Positions 9,601-17,423 of a DNA stretch of 35,796 bases are shown in pieces. Position 1 is the stretch's first letter. Each line of letters opens with the position of its first letter. The DNA is taken from NCBI GenBank assembly GCA_022451065.1, contig JAKUOU010000002.1, positions 2,262 to 38,057 of the forward strand. The letters run 5' to 3'. The notes under the pieces are model-generated. The model was not told the origin of the DNA. It made no database searches and was given only the letters and a program-made list of their open reading frames with translations. A program made the position numbers and the translations under genes. Source of the stretch: Pedosphaera sp. (GTDB lineage: Bacteria > Verrucomicrobiota > Verrucomicrobiia > Limisphaerales > UBA1096).

Positions 9601-10466
9601 GGGAGCTTGTCGCGCTCGTCGCGGATGCTCGGGATGTTTTTCCGATTGCCGATACTGAACACGCGCCGGTTGTCATCGCCAAACAGGCATTTCCAGTTGG
9701 CCGGACGCCAATAGTCAAACCACAGCCTGTGCTTTTCCCGTACAGCCGTAAGCAAATCGTCCAACCCTGCAAAACCATTTGGACGGTCAATGCCCATACT
9801 GACGGCAGTGCGGCTGGCCAAGGCCGCCTGTTTATCGGGCGCGACATGCTGGCCGTTTTGGGTAAGGGGCAACTCTTCGTTGGTAAAAAGATCAACAAAG
9901 ATCGACTTGTGTTTCACGGCCTGTTGCCGCAACGCCTCAATATATAGCTTTAGGTCATCATTGCGCGATGTCAGATCGGGGAGAAGCGGGTTAGTGGCTT
10001 TTTCAAACGGAATCGGCGACAAGACAACCAAGCGGCGGTTGTTCTTTGTTAACCGTTCAAACAGCCTGTCGGTTGCTTGGCTGAATGCCTCGACTCCGCG
10101 ACCACCGGCAAAAGCTTCGTTTTTGCCGAGCTGCACCAGTACAGCAGTGGCTTTCAGGTCGTCGAGTTGCTTCTCCAGATTGCCCAAGGCGTTGATGCCA
10201 CGGTAGCCACCACGCCGCCATCGCTCCGTTTCTGTACCCAGCGCGAACACCGTGTCCGCCTCCCACGACAGATCGCGAAACTTTGGCGGCTCGTTCTTGA
10301 AACGCCATGTCAGCAGCGTCTCCAAGTGCCCGCTGCGCTGAGCACGCACCATGTCCGTGCCGCCGAGGAACACAACGACATCATCCCGGGCCAATTCCGG
10401 CAGCGGCTCTTCGGCGGCCGCGCCAAGACCGCTTACAAGCATGCATAAGAATGAAACGATTTTCAT
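6627..10466 (-). CDS. SGNH-like / PVC dehydrogenase propeller / HEAT / cytochrome c fusion protein
   Basis: This is a 1279-aa exported multidomain protein. In order it has: signal peptide (MKIVSFLCMLVSGLGAAAEE); an SGNH/GDSL-hydrolase-like domain (about 25-270) with the block FLGGTDM and a late LTQNGQH; a beta-propeller of the PVC membrane-bound dehydrogenase type (about 355-700; TDTDGDGQAD and DLDDDGHADE are Ca-loop-like strands); HEAT repeats (about 700-1130); and a c-heme domain with CAVCH at about residue 1153. Family knowledge suggests a sugar-oxidising electron-transfer role, but no reaction is proven. The track start at 10679 would overlap the pilin gene out of frame; the ATG at 10466 gives a clean signal peptide, and the ATG at 10487 is an alternative. 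It heads the operon with the sulfatase and symporter. Confidence 0.9.
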   Translation of the reverse strand: MKIVSFLCMLVSGLGAAAEEPLPELARDDVVVFLGGTDMVRAQRSGHLETLLTWRFKNEPPKFRDLSWEADTVFALGTETERWRRGGYRGINALGNLEKQLDDLKATAVLVQLGKNEAFAGGRGVEAFSQATDRLFERLTKNNRRLVVLSPIPFEKATNPLLPDLTSRNDDLKLYIEALRQQAVKHKSIFVDLFTNEELPLTQNGQHVAPDKQAALASRTAVSMGIDRPNGFAGLDDLLTAVREKHRLWFDYWRPANWKCLFGDDNRRVFSIGNRKNIPSIRDERDKLPVLIAAAETNVTAVAKGLSKPKVAVQLELPPPTPASSPGDELKAFKPAEGFAVNLFASEKHGVANPLTIRWDAKGRMYVACTWSYPHLKPGEIPNDKIIQLTDTDGDGQADRSTVFADGLNIPTGLETADGGVYVGQATDLLFLRDLDDDGHADERQVLLSGFGTGDTHQAINSFTWSPDGELFFCQGDGIESRVETPWGVSSLYQAGVYRLRPGRLQLHGLLDDFMGPGNPWGIVFDDWGQSLVVDGAGGISYLTPASIPAKHRLRLDRIGNPGGYCGVEMINGRHLPESMQGQFVLNDFKSNTVKRFALMPDGSGFKLDWKEPVLKSSHRNFRPVDIRIGPDGAIYIADFYNSIICHQDDYFRDPTRDLHHGRIWRMSLKDSLLAPKPKIVGESIEELLEQLKSPERWTRQQVKFELGKRDSSQVGEAAVRWALRLENDDKLFERHQFEALALCATIESVQPQLLRRVLRAKDHRARAFAARIVGRWHDRLSKPVEWLAMGANDPHPQVRLEAALACGQTPYPGAIKVAALAVMKHPRDKWIDYAFTQAVRHQEPVWMAALTAGDLDFKDNIGALSAVLEKGGSKTMLSKLIDLAKSDEIGLEGRRGIFTGIAGIGGEVELRAIFEPGFHRSAESHALALAALNTASASRRVKPEGDLAAVLRSALRSDQAELSEQALGLIGLWQVADLHDDVASLVDDNQSVGAIRLAAVRALGLLGGDDTKRLAKLIDYGDATEELKLAALDSLSRLSMSTAADHGARLLVGGVDSAGILAPFLKREGGGRALTVALAKRKLEAGPAAAALAKLQSLGSSEIELMNFLSQTAGIKNTVPAYSAEFVAALAKESTKGNTVNGRQTFQTAGCAVCHKIGPATNNGIPFIGPELDTIGNTLSTERIIEEVLWPGRHVKEGFSLMQVTTRSGTIHQGYEQRSRSKDILLRPLSQPGTIQIPHDQVRSQAQIGSAMPAGLTAGLKRGQLRDLIRFLVQQGRN

Positions 10467-10546
10467 GTCGTGGAAAAGTAACCGCATGGGATTAAGCCAC
10501 AGTTGGCTCCGCCAAACGAGTCCCGTCTGCACTTGGCCAGGCTCGA

Positions 10547-11377
10547 CTATCGGCGGGGGAGCTTGGGTGGGGCGGAGCGTTTCTGCAGCCAGAGGACATC
10601 CTCGTTCCTCGGCGAGGGAACAAAAACAGGGATGTTGACGCCCTTGCGGATCGGCACGGAGGTGCGGGGGTCGAGCCACTTTTTGATGACCGCATGGCCG
10701 TCGGCCAGCGTCACGCCCCCGGCGTTGTTGTGGTAGCTGGCCGGATAATCCACCCAGCGCGTGGCATTGGGGTTGCGAGGATTATAGCCGTTCATGTCCA
10801 CGGCAAAATAACCGTTATTGATGCGGTCTTCACGCTGGTCGAGAACCACGTACAACTCACTCAACGGCTTGCCGGCAGCATCGGAGAGCTTGCGGATAGG
10901 ACGATAGCCGGCCTGCCACTGCCGCAGCGAAGGCGGGTTGAGGAATCCGTTCATCGAGATGCTCCGTACACGCGGCAATTGCTTGCCTCCGTGCCGCGAC
11001 GTGCTCATGTCGGCGGGACACTTCCAAATACCCAAACTCCGATGGTACGGCCACAGGTGGCTCTGCATGAGGTAAACCGTGTTAGTATTGTCCGGCACCG
11101 ACTGCGCGTAGTTGAGCCACCCCTGTACCCATGAGTTGAAGCGAGTGGAGTAAATGGCGTTCGGCACCAGTTTGTCATCGTTGTCGTCCGTATACATCGT
11201 CCACGAGAAACTCATCTGCCGCAGGTTGTTCATGCAGCTGATGCCGGTCGCCTTGGCCTTCGCCTTGGCCAGGGCCGGCAGCAGCATGCCGGCGAGGATC
11301 GCGATGATGGCGATCACCACCAGCAGTTCAATTAGCGTGAAGCCGTTTGTTTTTCGATTGGCTAAATGTATTCTCAT
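10547..11377 (-). CDS. Type II secretion-like pseudopilin with H-X9-DG tail
   Basis: This is a prepilin-like protein of the large PVC family. The N-terminus reads [25 protein letters not shown], the prepilin peptidase site (cleavage after Gly) and hydrophobic helix. The C-terminal part contains [14 protein letters not shown], which fits the H-X9-DG signature exactly. Length is 276 aa. Genomes in this phylum carry many paralogues, often beside degradation genes, and their exact role (surface pseudopilus or secretion) is not settled. It lies 80 bp upstream of the 1279-aa cytochrome protein on the same strand and may be the first gene of that operon. No Shine-Dalgarno site is visible. Confidence 0.93.
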   Translation of the reverse strand: MRIHLANRKTNGFTLIELLVVIAIIAILAGMLLPALAKAKAKATGISCMNNLRQMSFSWTMYTDDNDDKLVPNAIYSTRFNSWVQGWLNYAQSVPDNTNTVYLMQSHLWPYHRSLGIWKCPADMSTSRHGGKQLPRVRSISMNGFLNPPSLRQWQAGYRPIRKLSDAAGKPLSELYVVLDQREDRINNGYFAVDMNGYNPRNPNATRWVDYPASYHNNAGGVTLADGHAVIKKWLDPRTSVPIRKGVNIPVFVPSPRNEDVLWLQKRSAPPKLPRR

Positions 11378-11576
11378 GTAGTCGGTTCAATGGAAACGCT
11401 CCAATAAACACTTTTTTACCGATGAGATTTCCTTTTCGGTTATTGGTCGCACGAAGACTCCCCTCATCCACCCCCAAACGCAACGCCAAATCCAACCAGT
11501 TTGCCTCATGTTTTTCCGATTGCTTGACCGTGCCTGGGCATTCCGACACCATCGGCCAACTTAAATTTTCAATATT
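11378..11576. promoter_or_regulatory. Divergent intergenic region, pseudopilin / aldehyde dehydrogenase
   Basis: This gap of 199 bp must hold the promoters for both divergent genes. It is richer in A/T than the genes. A TTGACC at about 11524 is a fair -35 for the plus direction, but no -10 follows at a suitable distance. The track ORFs here have no protein-like features and were left out. Confidence 0.4.
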
Positions 11577-13079
11577 ATGACCACGCAAACCACTGCCGGC
11601 AAACCACTGCTTCCCGAGGTGCAAATGTTTCTTTCCAAGGAAGTTCACAGCGCCTTAATCGGCGGCCAGGAGGTGATTGCCTCCAATGGGGACACGTTTG
11701 ACACCCGCGATCCCGGGACCGGGGAGAAACTCGCCACGGTGTCCAACATGCAACCGGACGATGTCGAACGAGCCGTTGCCGCCGCCCAAAAGACATTCGA
11801 CGAAGCCGACTGGGCGCGCCTGCCGGTGAATGAACGTGGTGTGCACCTCATGCGCCTGGCGGATGCCGTGGAGCAACGCAAACCCATCATCGCACAAATT
11901 GAAGCGCTGGACTGCGGCAAGATCGAGGCCCAGGCGGCTGATGATGTTCAAAACTTCATTGATACCATTCGGTATTTTTGCGGCCTCGCTCAGGGACTCT
12001 CCCTGGATACCGCCATTCCGGTTGCCGGTCATGAGGCGTCCGTGGTGAGACATGCCTGGGGCCCGTGCGGCTTTATTGTGCCCTGGAACTTTCCATTTCT
12101 GCTCTGCGGCTGGGGCATTGGACCCGCCATGGCCGCCGGCAACACCTGCGTGGTGAAACCGGCCGAAGACACGCCACTCTCCGCCCTTTACGTGGCGCAC
12201 TTGGCAAAAGAAATCGGCATCCCGGACGGTGTGATCAACGTCATTCCCGGTGTGGGTGAAGTGACAGGCGCGGCGCTTTCTCAAAACCCCAACATTTGCC
12301 GGATGTCCTTCACCGGCTCACCTGAGGTGGGTCGTTTGGTGGCTAGAGAATGCGGCCAAAACCTGATCCCGGTGAAACTTGAACTGGGAGGCAAGGGAGC
12401 AGCCGTCATCTTTGATGATGTCGATATCCCAGAAGCCGCCGACAAACTCGCTCAAGCCATCACCTTCCACACCGGCCAGGTTTGTTGCGATGCCACGCGG
12501 TGGCTGGTGCAGAAAACCATCTATGATGATTTTGTGAATGCTGCAGTGGACCGGCTCAAGGCAGTCCAGATCGGGCATCCCCTTGGCGACGGCACACAAA
12601 TGGGTCCGGTTGTCAGTGAAGTGCAGCACAAGCGCGTGCTCGGTTATCTGGAGAAAGGCACTGCGGCCGGTGCGGAAACTGTGCTCGAGGGCGGCGCTGC
12701 CCAAGTTGAGGGCTGTGCCGGTGGCCACTATGTGAAACCAGCGTTGCTATCTGGCTCACTGGATAATGTCGCCGCCCGAGAGGAAATTTTTGGACCGGTC
12801 GCCTATCTCGCATCGTTCAACGATGAAAGCGAAGGCATCCGCCTGGCCAACAACACCGACTACGGGCTGGCCAATAGTGTCTGGTCCAGCGACCTCGAAC
12901 GATGCAAACGTGTGGCCGCTCAATTCGAGACCGGAAACGGCTGGATCAACTCGCACAATGTGGTTGTGCATGGTGTCCCTTATGCCGGTGTCAAAAAAAG
13001 CGGAATGGGCGGGGGTGTCGTTAGCCTGGAAACGTTGCTCGATTACTACCGCAACATCTCCGTCATTCGGCCACTTTAA
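11577..13079 (+). CDS. NAD(P)-dependent aldehyde dehydrogenase
   Basis: This is an aldehyde dehydrogenase superfamily enzyme that oxidises an aldehyde to the acid in the cytoplasm. The usual landmarks are present: PWNFPFLLCGW (about 169-179, cofactor site), VVKPAEDTP, FTGSPEVGR, the general base Glu in LELGGKG (about residue 269), and the nucleophile in GQVCC (Cys 303). EEIFGPVAYL and the C-terminal KKSGMG block complete the fold. Length is 500 aa. It resembles the betaine-aldehyde-dehydrogenase side of the family, but the substrate cannot be read from sequence. No partner gene adjoins it: the pseudopilin is divergent, and the next gene is convergent after 258 bp. The second Cys next to the catalytic one is a small oddity. 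Confidence 0.93.
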   Translation: MTTQTTAGKPLLPEVQMFLSKEVHSALIGGQEVIASNGDTFDTRDPGTGEKLATVSNMQPDDVERAVAAAQKTFDEADWARLPVNERGVHLMRLADAVEQRKPIIAQIEALDCGKIEAQAADDVQNFIDTIRYFCGLAQGLSLDTAIPVAGHEASVVRHAWGPCGFIVPWNFPFLLCGWGIGPAMAAGNTCVVKPAEDTPLSALYVAHLAKEIGIPDGVINVIPGVGEVTGAALSQNPNICRMSFTGSPEVGRLVARECGQNLIPVKLELGGKGAAVIFDDVDIPEAADKLAQAITFHTGQVCCDATRWLVQKTIYDDFVNAAVDRLKAVQIGHPLGDGTQMGPVVSEVQHKRVLGYLEKGTAAGAETVLEGGAAQVEGCAGGHYVKPALLSGSLDNVAAREEIFGPVAYLASFNDESEGIRLANNTDYGLANSVWSSDLERCKRVAAQFETGNGWINSHNVVVHGVPYAGVKKSGMGGGVVSLETLLDYYRNISVIRPL

Positions 13080-13337
13080 TGCATAAGCACGCCTGTATGG
13101 CTAAAAACAGCTAAGCTTGTCGGTTTCGAGCTCTCCTCAAAGTCGATTTAGCGCCACCAAATTACATCCATCAACTAGAGGAAGATCAAACGAAAAAAGG
13201 TCGCCGGTTCGACCACGAACTAACGACCTCAAATGACTTTTACATCATTTAAGCAGGGAACCTGTAGCGTGAACTACTGGCGTTATCCCCACCGACCTGA
13301 GGGTGTCTTAGCGTCGTGGTTTATGCAAACAAAAGGG

Positions 13338-14237
13338 TCAATGCCTGGCCCAGCGGCCCCAAACGCGCAGATACTCAGGGATGACCAATTCCCCGTCCTC
13401 GTTTGTGTCCAGCGCCTTGAAAACTCCGTTGGCCAATTTCTCGTCCTTTAGCTTTCCACTGGCTAAGAGTTCCTTTGCGGTCAACCGGTTGTTACCGTTG
13501 GCATCCATATCACTGAATATCACCTTGGCTTCGTCAGTGATAAGTCGATTTTCGACATACTCAGCCTCGGAGACGAAGCCGTCGTTGTTTGAGTCCGATG
13601 CCTGAAAGATGCCCTGTCTTGACTGAGGGGTCAGATAGGCGCCGTTCTCAATGTATTCCTTTTTTGAATGTCGTCCGTCCCTATCAGCATCAGTGAAACC
13701 GAAGACACGACGGTAGTTGGCCAATTCGCGTTCGGTACCCCCATGCCGCCCTTTTGCGCCAAAAAGTTGAAGAATCTCACGAGTTGAAACTCCTCCGATT
13801 TGCTTTGCAACCGGCGGAAGTGGCTTCAACGGCTGAGTGACGGAGGCACGGGAGCGATCTGGGATTCCACTGCCACCTCTGCCGCTCCGGTTGGCACCAA
13901 AGTCCGGGCGCAATTCTTCTGCTGTGAGTTTGTCGTCCTTGTTTTTGTCGAGCTTCTTGAGTGCAGCCACAGCATCCTCGATTTCCTTGGCGGAGATTTC
14001 CCCGTTCCTGTCGGCGTCAAGCGCGGTCATGATTGGAAGCACACGCATAAAGCCACCCCGACCAGCTTGTCCACCGAACTGTGGGCGTCTTCCTCGATCT
14101 TCGCCCCGCTCTCCGCGGTCAGGACGTTCACGGCGAACGTCACCCTCACGTCCTCCACGTTCCTGTGCAGTTGCATCACCCGTCACCATGCCGAGACATG
14201 TCGCGGCCATCATTAATCTAAAAATCAGTTTGTTCAT
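13338..14237 (-). CDS. Secreted protein with six EF-hand loops
   Basis: This is an exported calcium-binding protein of 299 aa. The ATG at 14237 starts a signal peptide (MNKLIFRLMMAATCLGMVTG); the track start is 15 codons upstream and less likely. An Arg/Gly/Glu-rich linker (about 25-65) precedes EF-hand type loops that I count as six: DADRNGEISAKE, DKNKDDKLTAEE, DADRDGRHSKKE, DSNNDGFVSEAE, DANGNNRLTAKE and DTNEDGELVIPE. Several have the Asp/Asn and final Glu positions needed for Ca2+. Related proteins are common in Verrucomicrobiota and Planctomycetota and have no defined function. The gene seems to stand alone. The 258 bp between it and the aldehyde dehydrogenase hold no recognisable feature. 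Confidence 0.88.
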   Translation of the reverse strand: MNKLIFRLMMAATCLGMVTGDATAQERGGREGDVRRERPDRGERGEDRGRRPQFGGQAGRGGFMRVLPIMTALDADRNGEISAKEIEDAVAALKKLDKNKDDKLTAEELRPDFGANRSGRGGSGIPDRSRASVTQPLKPLPPVAKQIGGVSTREILQLFGAKGRHGGTERELANYRRVFGFTDADRDGRHSKKEYIENGAYLTPQSRQGIFQASDSNNDGFVSEAEYVENRLITDEAKVIFSDMDANGNNRLTAKELLASGKLKDEKLANGVFKALDTNEDGELVIPEYLRVWGRWARH

Positions 14238-14286
14238 CGCACCAAAAAGAGACTGGTCGCTGTGTACGTTTGTAATGTTCAATTAG

Positions 14287-14412
14287 TTACAACTTAAAGC
14301 TGCGTCCTAGGCAAACCAACTTCAGTCCGCTCCCTGTATCCTCCGCCCAGGAAACCGCGACGACGCCCGGCAACAGAGCTCTCAACAGCATCGCCCTAGT
14401 CAAACGAGTCAT
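14287..14412 (-). CDS. Possible 41-aa small protein
   Basis: A short ORF starts MTRLTRAMLLRALLPGVV and ends KLVCLGRSFKL. Its ATG overlaps the stop of the upstream 34-aa ORF as ATGA, the same coupling seen at real junctions in this window. The N-terminal part is basic then hydrophobic, which fits a small membrane peptide or a failed signal peptide. I recognise no family. The overlap and amino acid make-up support it; length and lack of a Shine-Dalgarno site argue against it. Confidence 0.3.
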   Translation of the reverse strand: MTRLTRAMLLRALLPGVVAVSWAEDTGSGLKLVCLGRSFKL

Positions 14413-14513
14413 TTGCGCTTGGCCAGCTTGACCTGAATGAACTCGATCAGGGCAGCAGTCAACCACACCGCGGCAAACAACGGCTTTTCTTTCAGGTTTG
14501 GCCAAGTTGGCAT
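14409..14513 (-). CDS. Possible 34-aa small membrane protein
   Basis: A short ORF begins MPTWPNLKEKPLF and has a hydrophobic stretch (about residues 12-27, FAAVWLTAALIEFI) followed by the basic end VKLAKRK, the layout of a single-pass small membrane protein. An in-frame stop lies just upstream, so it is not the tail of a longer gene. It starts 14 bp from the divergent aminotransferase start and ends in an ATGA overlap with the 41-aa ORF. It carries a TTGGCCAA copy and a CTGGCCAAG variant, so part of the reading may simply be repeat sequence. No family is recognised. Confidence 0.33.
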   Translation of the reverse strand: MPTWPNLKEKPLFAAVWLTAALIEFIQVKLAKRK

Positions 14514-14527
14514 AGCCTTGGCGTGTC

Positions 14528-15832
14528 ATGTCATCGCCAAATGAACCGATTGGCCAGGCGGACCTCACCGAGGGGGATGTCAATCTCTCCGAACGCCGCC
14601 GAGGCTGGCAGCTGGCCAACGTAGACGACGCGACGCGCGAAACACTCGCCCGCGACGAACAGGCGTTCCTGCACCAGTCACTCTCCACGCCGTGCCTCAC
14701 CGAGTTGACCGGCTGCGATGGCATTTACCTGTCCGATGCCGCCGGACGGCGCACCATGGATTTTCACGGCAACAGCGTCCACCAAGTCGGCCACGCACAC
14801 CCGTGGGTCATCGAGGCGGTCAAGCGGCAGCTCGACGAATTGGCCTTCTGCCCTCGGCGCTTCACCAACCGGCCGGCCATCGAACTCGCCGAGCACCTGG
14901 CCAGACTCGCGCCGGGTAACCTGGCCAAGGTACTGTTTGCGCCGGGCGGCACGGCGGCCATTGGCATCGCGATGAAGCTTGCCCGCTACGTCACCGGCCG
15001 GCACAAGACGATCTCGATGTGCGACTCGTTTCACGGCGCGTCGCTGGACGCCATCTCGATCGGCGGCGAGGCGCTGTTTCGCGACGGACTCGGCCCGCTT
15101 CTGCCCGGCTGTTTTCACGTCGCTTGGCCAAGCGCGGCGGCGGACGCCGAGGCCATCGAAAAGATCCTCATCGAAGAGGGCGACGTCGGCGCGGTGATCG
15201 CCGAGCCGATGCGCTGCACCACGATCGAACGGCCCCCGGATGCGTATTGGCGGCGCGTGCGCGAACTGTGCGATCAACACAGCGCGTTGCTCATCTTCGA
15301 TGAAATTCCGCTCGCGCTCGGTCGTACCGGTCGAATGTTTTGCTGCGAGCACAGCGGCGTGACGCCAGACATCCTTGTGCTCGGAAAGGGTCTCGGCGGT
15401 GGCGTGATGCCAATGGCCGCAACAATCGTCCGTGCTGATCTCGACATTGTGCCGCAGCGTGCGCTGGGCCATTACACACACGAGAAAAGTCCAGTTGGAG
15501 CCGCGGCAGCGCTGGCCACGCTCGACGTGATTGAATCGGAAAACCTACTCGAGCGCTCAAGTAAATTGGGGGCCGAAACACTAGAGCGATTGGGCAAATT
15601 GCAGCAACGCCACAATGCCGTCACCGACGTGCGCGGCCTCGGTCTCGCGATGGGCGTGGAAGTGAACAGCCCTGACACCGCCGAGCGCGTGCTGTACGAC
15701 TGCCTCGCAAACGGCCTGAGCTTCAAAGTCTCCGGCGGCACCGTGCTCACCCTCACCCCGCCGCTGACCATCACCGACGAGCAGATGGCCAAGGCCCTCG
15801 CCATCCTCGACAAGGCGCTTGGGCGGCTTTAG
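14528..15832 (+). CDS. Class III aminotransferase-fold PLP enzyme
   Basis: This is a fold-type I PLP enzyme of the ornithine/acetylornithine/GABA aminotransferase class. The visible sites are PGGTAAIG (about 139-146, phosphate loop), DSFHGASLDA, the Asp in IFDEIPLALGRTG (about 258) that holds the pyridine ring, and the PLP lysine in LGKGLGGG (Lys 287). Length is 434 aa, including a hydrophilic N-terminal extension of about 40 residues. The N-terminal region DFHGNSVHQVGHAHP recalls class III members that act as lyases on aminophosphonates (PbfA type), but no phosphonate gene lies nearby, so I leave the substrate open. Its stop overlaps the stop of the convergent sulfatase. Confidence 0.88.
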   Translation: MSSPNEPIGQADLTEGDVNLSERRRGWQLANVDDATRETLARDEQAFLHQSLSTPCLTELTGCDGIYLSDAAGRRTMDFHGNSVHQVGHAHPWVIEAVKRQLDELAFCPRRFTNRPAIELAEHLARLAPGNLAKVLFAPGGTAAIGIAMKLARYVTGRHKTISMCDSFHGASLDAISIGGEALFRDGLGPLLPGCFHVAWPSAAADAEAIEKILIEEGDVGAVIAEPMRCTTIERPPDAYWRRVRELCDQHSALLIFDEIPLALGRTGRMFCCEHSGVTPDILVLGKGLGGGVMPMAATIVRADLDIVPQRALGHYTHEKSPVGAAAALATLDVIESENLLERSSKLGAETLERLGKLQQRHNAVTDVRGLGLAMGVEVNSPDTAERVLYDCLANGLSFKVSGGTVLTLTPPLTITDEQMAKALAILDKALGRL

Positions 15833-17271
15833 CGAGTGTGCGCCCGAGTGGCTTGCATCAGTCGTTGCATCCTCGTGAACACTTTTTTGGCCGAGTCTCG
15901 CTTGGCCAGGTTGGTATATTCGTCGGGGTCGGACTTGTAGTCATACAACTCCACGCCGTGTTTTCCGTCACCCCACTCTGTGTAGCGGTAGCGCTCGGTG
16001 CGAATGGTGTGGCCAAGTTGATTGTTTTTTTTGACTCCAGGAATCTTCCCGCGTATTCGCGTCACCGTGAAGGCGGCTTGGCGCACCTTGGCCTTGGGGT
16101 TGTTCAGCACTGGCATGAGGCTTACGCCATTGAGATGAGCCGGCTTGGCCAAGCCGCAAAGGCCAGCCAGCGTGGGGTAGAGATCGATCAACTCGGCGAG
16201 CGAGTCGCTGGATTGACCGGCGTTTTTCATGCCGGGGATCGAGAGAATGAGCGGGACGCGGGCGCTGCCCTCAAACAGGTCACTCTTCTGCCAAAGACCA
16301 TGCTGGCCAAGGTGGTAGCCATGGTCGGAGAAGAAAACGACGATTGTGTTATCAGCGAGCTTGAGCCGGTCGAGCGTGTCGAGCAGTTTGCCGACGCAGG
16401 CGTCCATCAGCGAAATCGACGCATAGTAGGCCTGAATGATTTCACGGCGCTTGGCCAGGGACAACTCGCGCTGGTGCACCCGGTCGGCGAGCGCAGCGGG
16501 TGGGATGTCGTCACGGTCGCCGGGCTTTTCCATCACGGGATCAATCTTGTCGAGTGGATACAGGTTGGCGTAGTGCGCCGGGGCGACGTATGGGGTGTGC
16601 GGCCGGAAGAAGCCCATCGCCAAAAAGAACGGCTTGCCAGTTTTGTCGGGATGATTTTCCTCGATCAATCGGATTGCCTCGAGTGCGCCCTTGCCGTCAG
16701 TGTGATCGTCGTCGCGGCTCTCGACGATGCGCCAACTAAGCGTGCCACCGTATTTTCCCTTCTGCAACGTGGCGACCGGCTCTAGCTCGGTGCGGTCGAT
16801 GCCGATCGGGTTGATGACCGTGTTCCACGATGCGGCATCGTCCTTACCGTCGGTGCCGATTTGAAGCGGCACGCCGTAGTGATAAATCTTGCCGACGCGG
16901 GCGGCGAAGTAGCCGTTGTTCATGAAATGCTGCGACAGCGTGGTAATGCCCGGATGGCGTTCGCGGAAGTCACCGGCGTTGGAGAGCACGCCAGTTTGCT
17001 CGGGATATAGGCCGGTCATGAGCGAGGCACGGCTAGGGTTGCAGACGGGGTACTGACAGTAGGCGCGATCGAAGCGCATGCCTCGCCTAGCCAAGCGATC
17101 GATATTAGGCGACTGGACGAGTGGATGGCCGTAGCAGCCAAGGTCGTTATTGAGGTCGTCCACGGCGATGAAAAGAACATTTGGCTTGGCCTTGGCCTCC
17201 GGTCCCAGGTTGGCCAAGCAGAAAATGGCTAACACTGCGGCGGTGGAGAAAACTTTTTTGCTAAAAAACAC
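15829..17271 (-). CDS. Secreted sulfatase, iduronate-2-sulfatase-like
   Basis: This second type I sulfatase should cleave sulfate esters outside the cytoplasm. The metal block AVDDLNND, the formylglycine site CNPSR (about residue 77 from the chosen start), GKIYHYG, FFRPHTPY and FFSDHGYHLGQHG match the iduronate-2-sulfatase branch. It differs from the CSPTR enzyme at 5294-6619. There is no ATG upstream in frame: the track starts with a TTG at 17421 that gives a 50-residue Cys-rich leader. The GTG at 17271 (VFFSKKVFSTAAVLAIFCLA) gives a normal signal peptide and 480 aa, so I prefer it. The gene diverges from the desaturase and has no transporter neighbour. Confidence 0.9.
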   Translation of the reverse strand: MFFSKKVFSTAAVLAIFCLANLGPEAKAKPNVLFIAVDDLNNDLGCYGHPLVQSPNIDRLARRGMRFDRAYCQYPVCNPSRASLMTGLYPEQTGVLSNAGDFRERHPGITTLSQHFMNNGYFAARVGKIYHYGVPLQIGTDGKDDAASWNTVINPIGIDRTELEPVATLQKGKYGGTLSWRIVESRDDDHTDGKGALEAIRLIEENHPDKTGKPFFLAMGFFRPHTPYVAPAHYANLYPLDKIDPVMEKPGDRDDIPPAALADRVHQRELSLAKRREIIQAYYASISLMDACVGKLLDTLDRLKLADNTIVVFFSDHGYHLGQHGLWQKSDLFEGSARVPLILSIPGMKNAGQSSDSLAELIDLYPTLAGLCGLAKPAHLNGVSLMPVLNNPKAKVRQAAFTVTRIRGKIPGVKKNNQLGHTIRTERYRYTEWGDGKHGVELYDYKSDPDEYTNLAKRDSAKKVFTRMQRLMQATRAHTR

Positions 17272-17423
17272 GCAAAAAACATAACAAAAACCGGGTAAAT
17301 CGAAAGGTAATTCACCACCAATAATTGCATGAATTCGGTTAAAAAAAGTGTTTACACACCAACAATGCAGATGCAACGTCTCCGCGTCCGAGGCGGGCTG
17401 TCTCTCCGGCCCACACCCCAATC
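17272..17423. promoter_or_regulatory. Divergent intergenic region, sulfatase / desaturase
   Basis: About 150 bp separate the two divergent starts if the GTG at 17271 is used. The centre is A/T-rich with GTGTTTACAC, a near-palindrome, about 75 bp before the desaturase start. It could be a regulator site; no clear -35/-10 pair is visible. Confidence 0.35.

Noticed and set aside
13190-13225. tRNA-like T-arm sequence GCCGGTTCGACCACG between the aldehyde dehydrogenase and EF-hand genes
   Set aside because: The arms around GGTTCGA do not pair properly and no acceptor, D or anticodon arm can be found upstream.
11577-15832. Phosphonate breakdown locus formed by the aldehyde dehydrogenase and the class III PLP enzyme
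   Set aside because: The PLP enzyme recalls PbfA, but the two genes are separated by an EF-hand gene on the other strand, and no phnW, phnX, phnA or phosphonate transporter is present.
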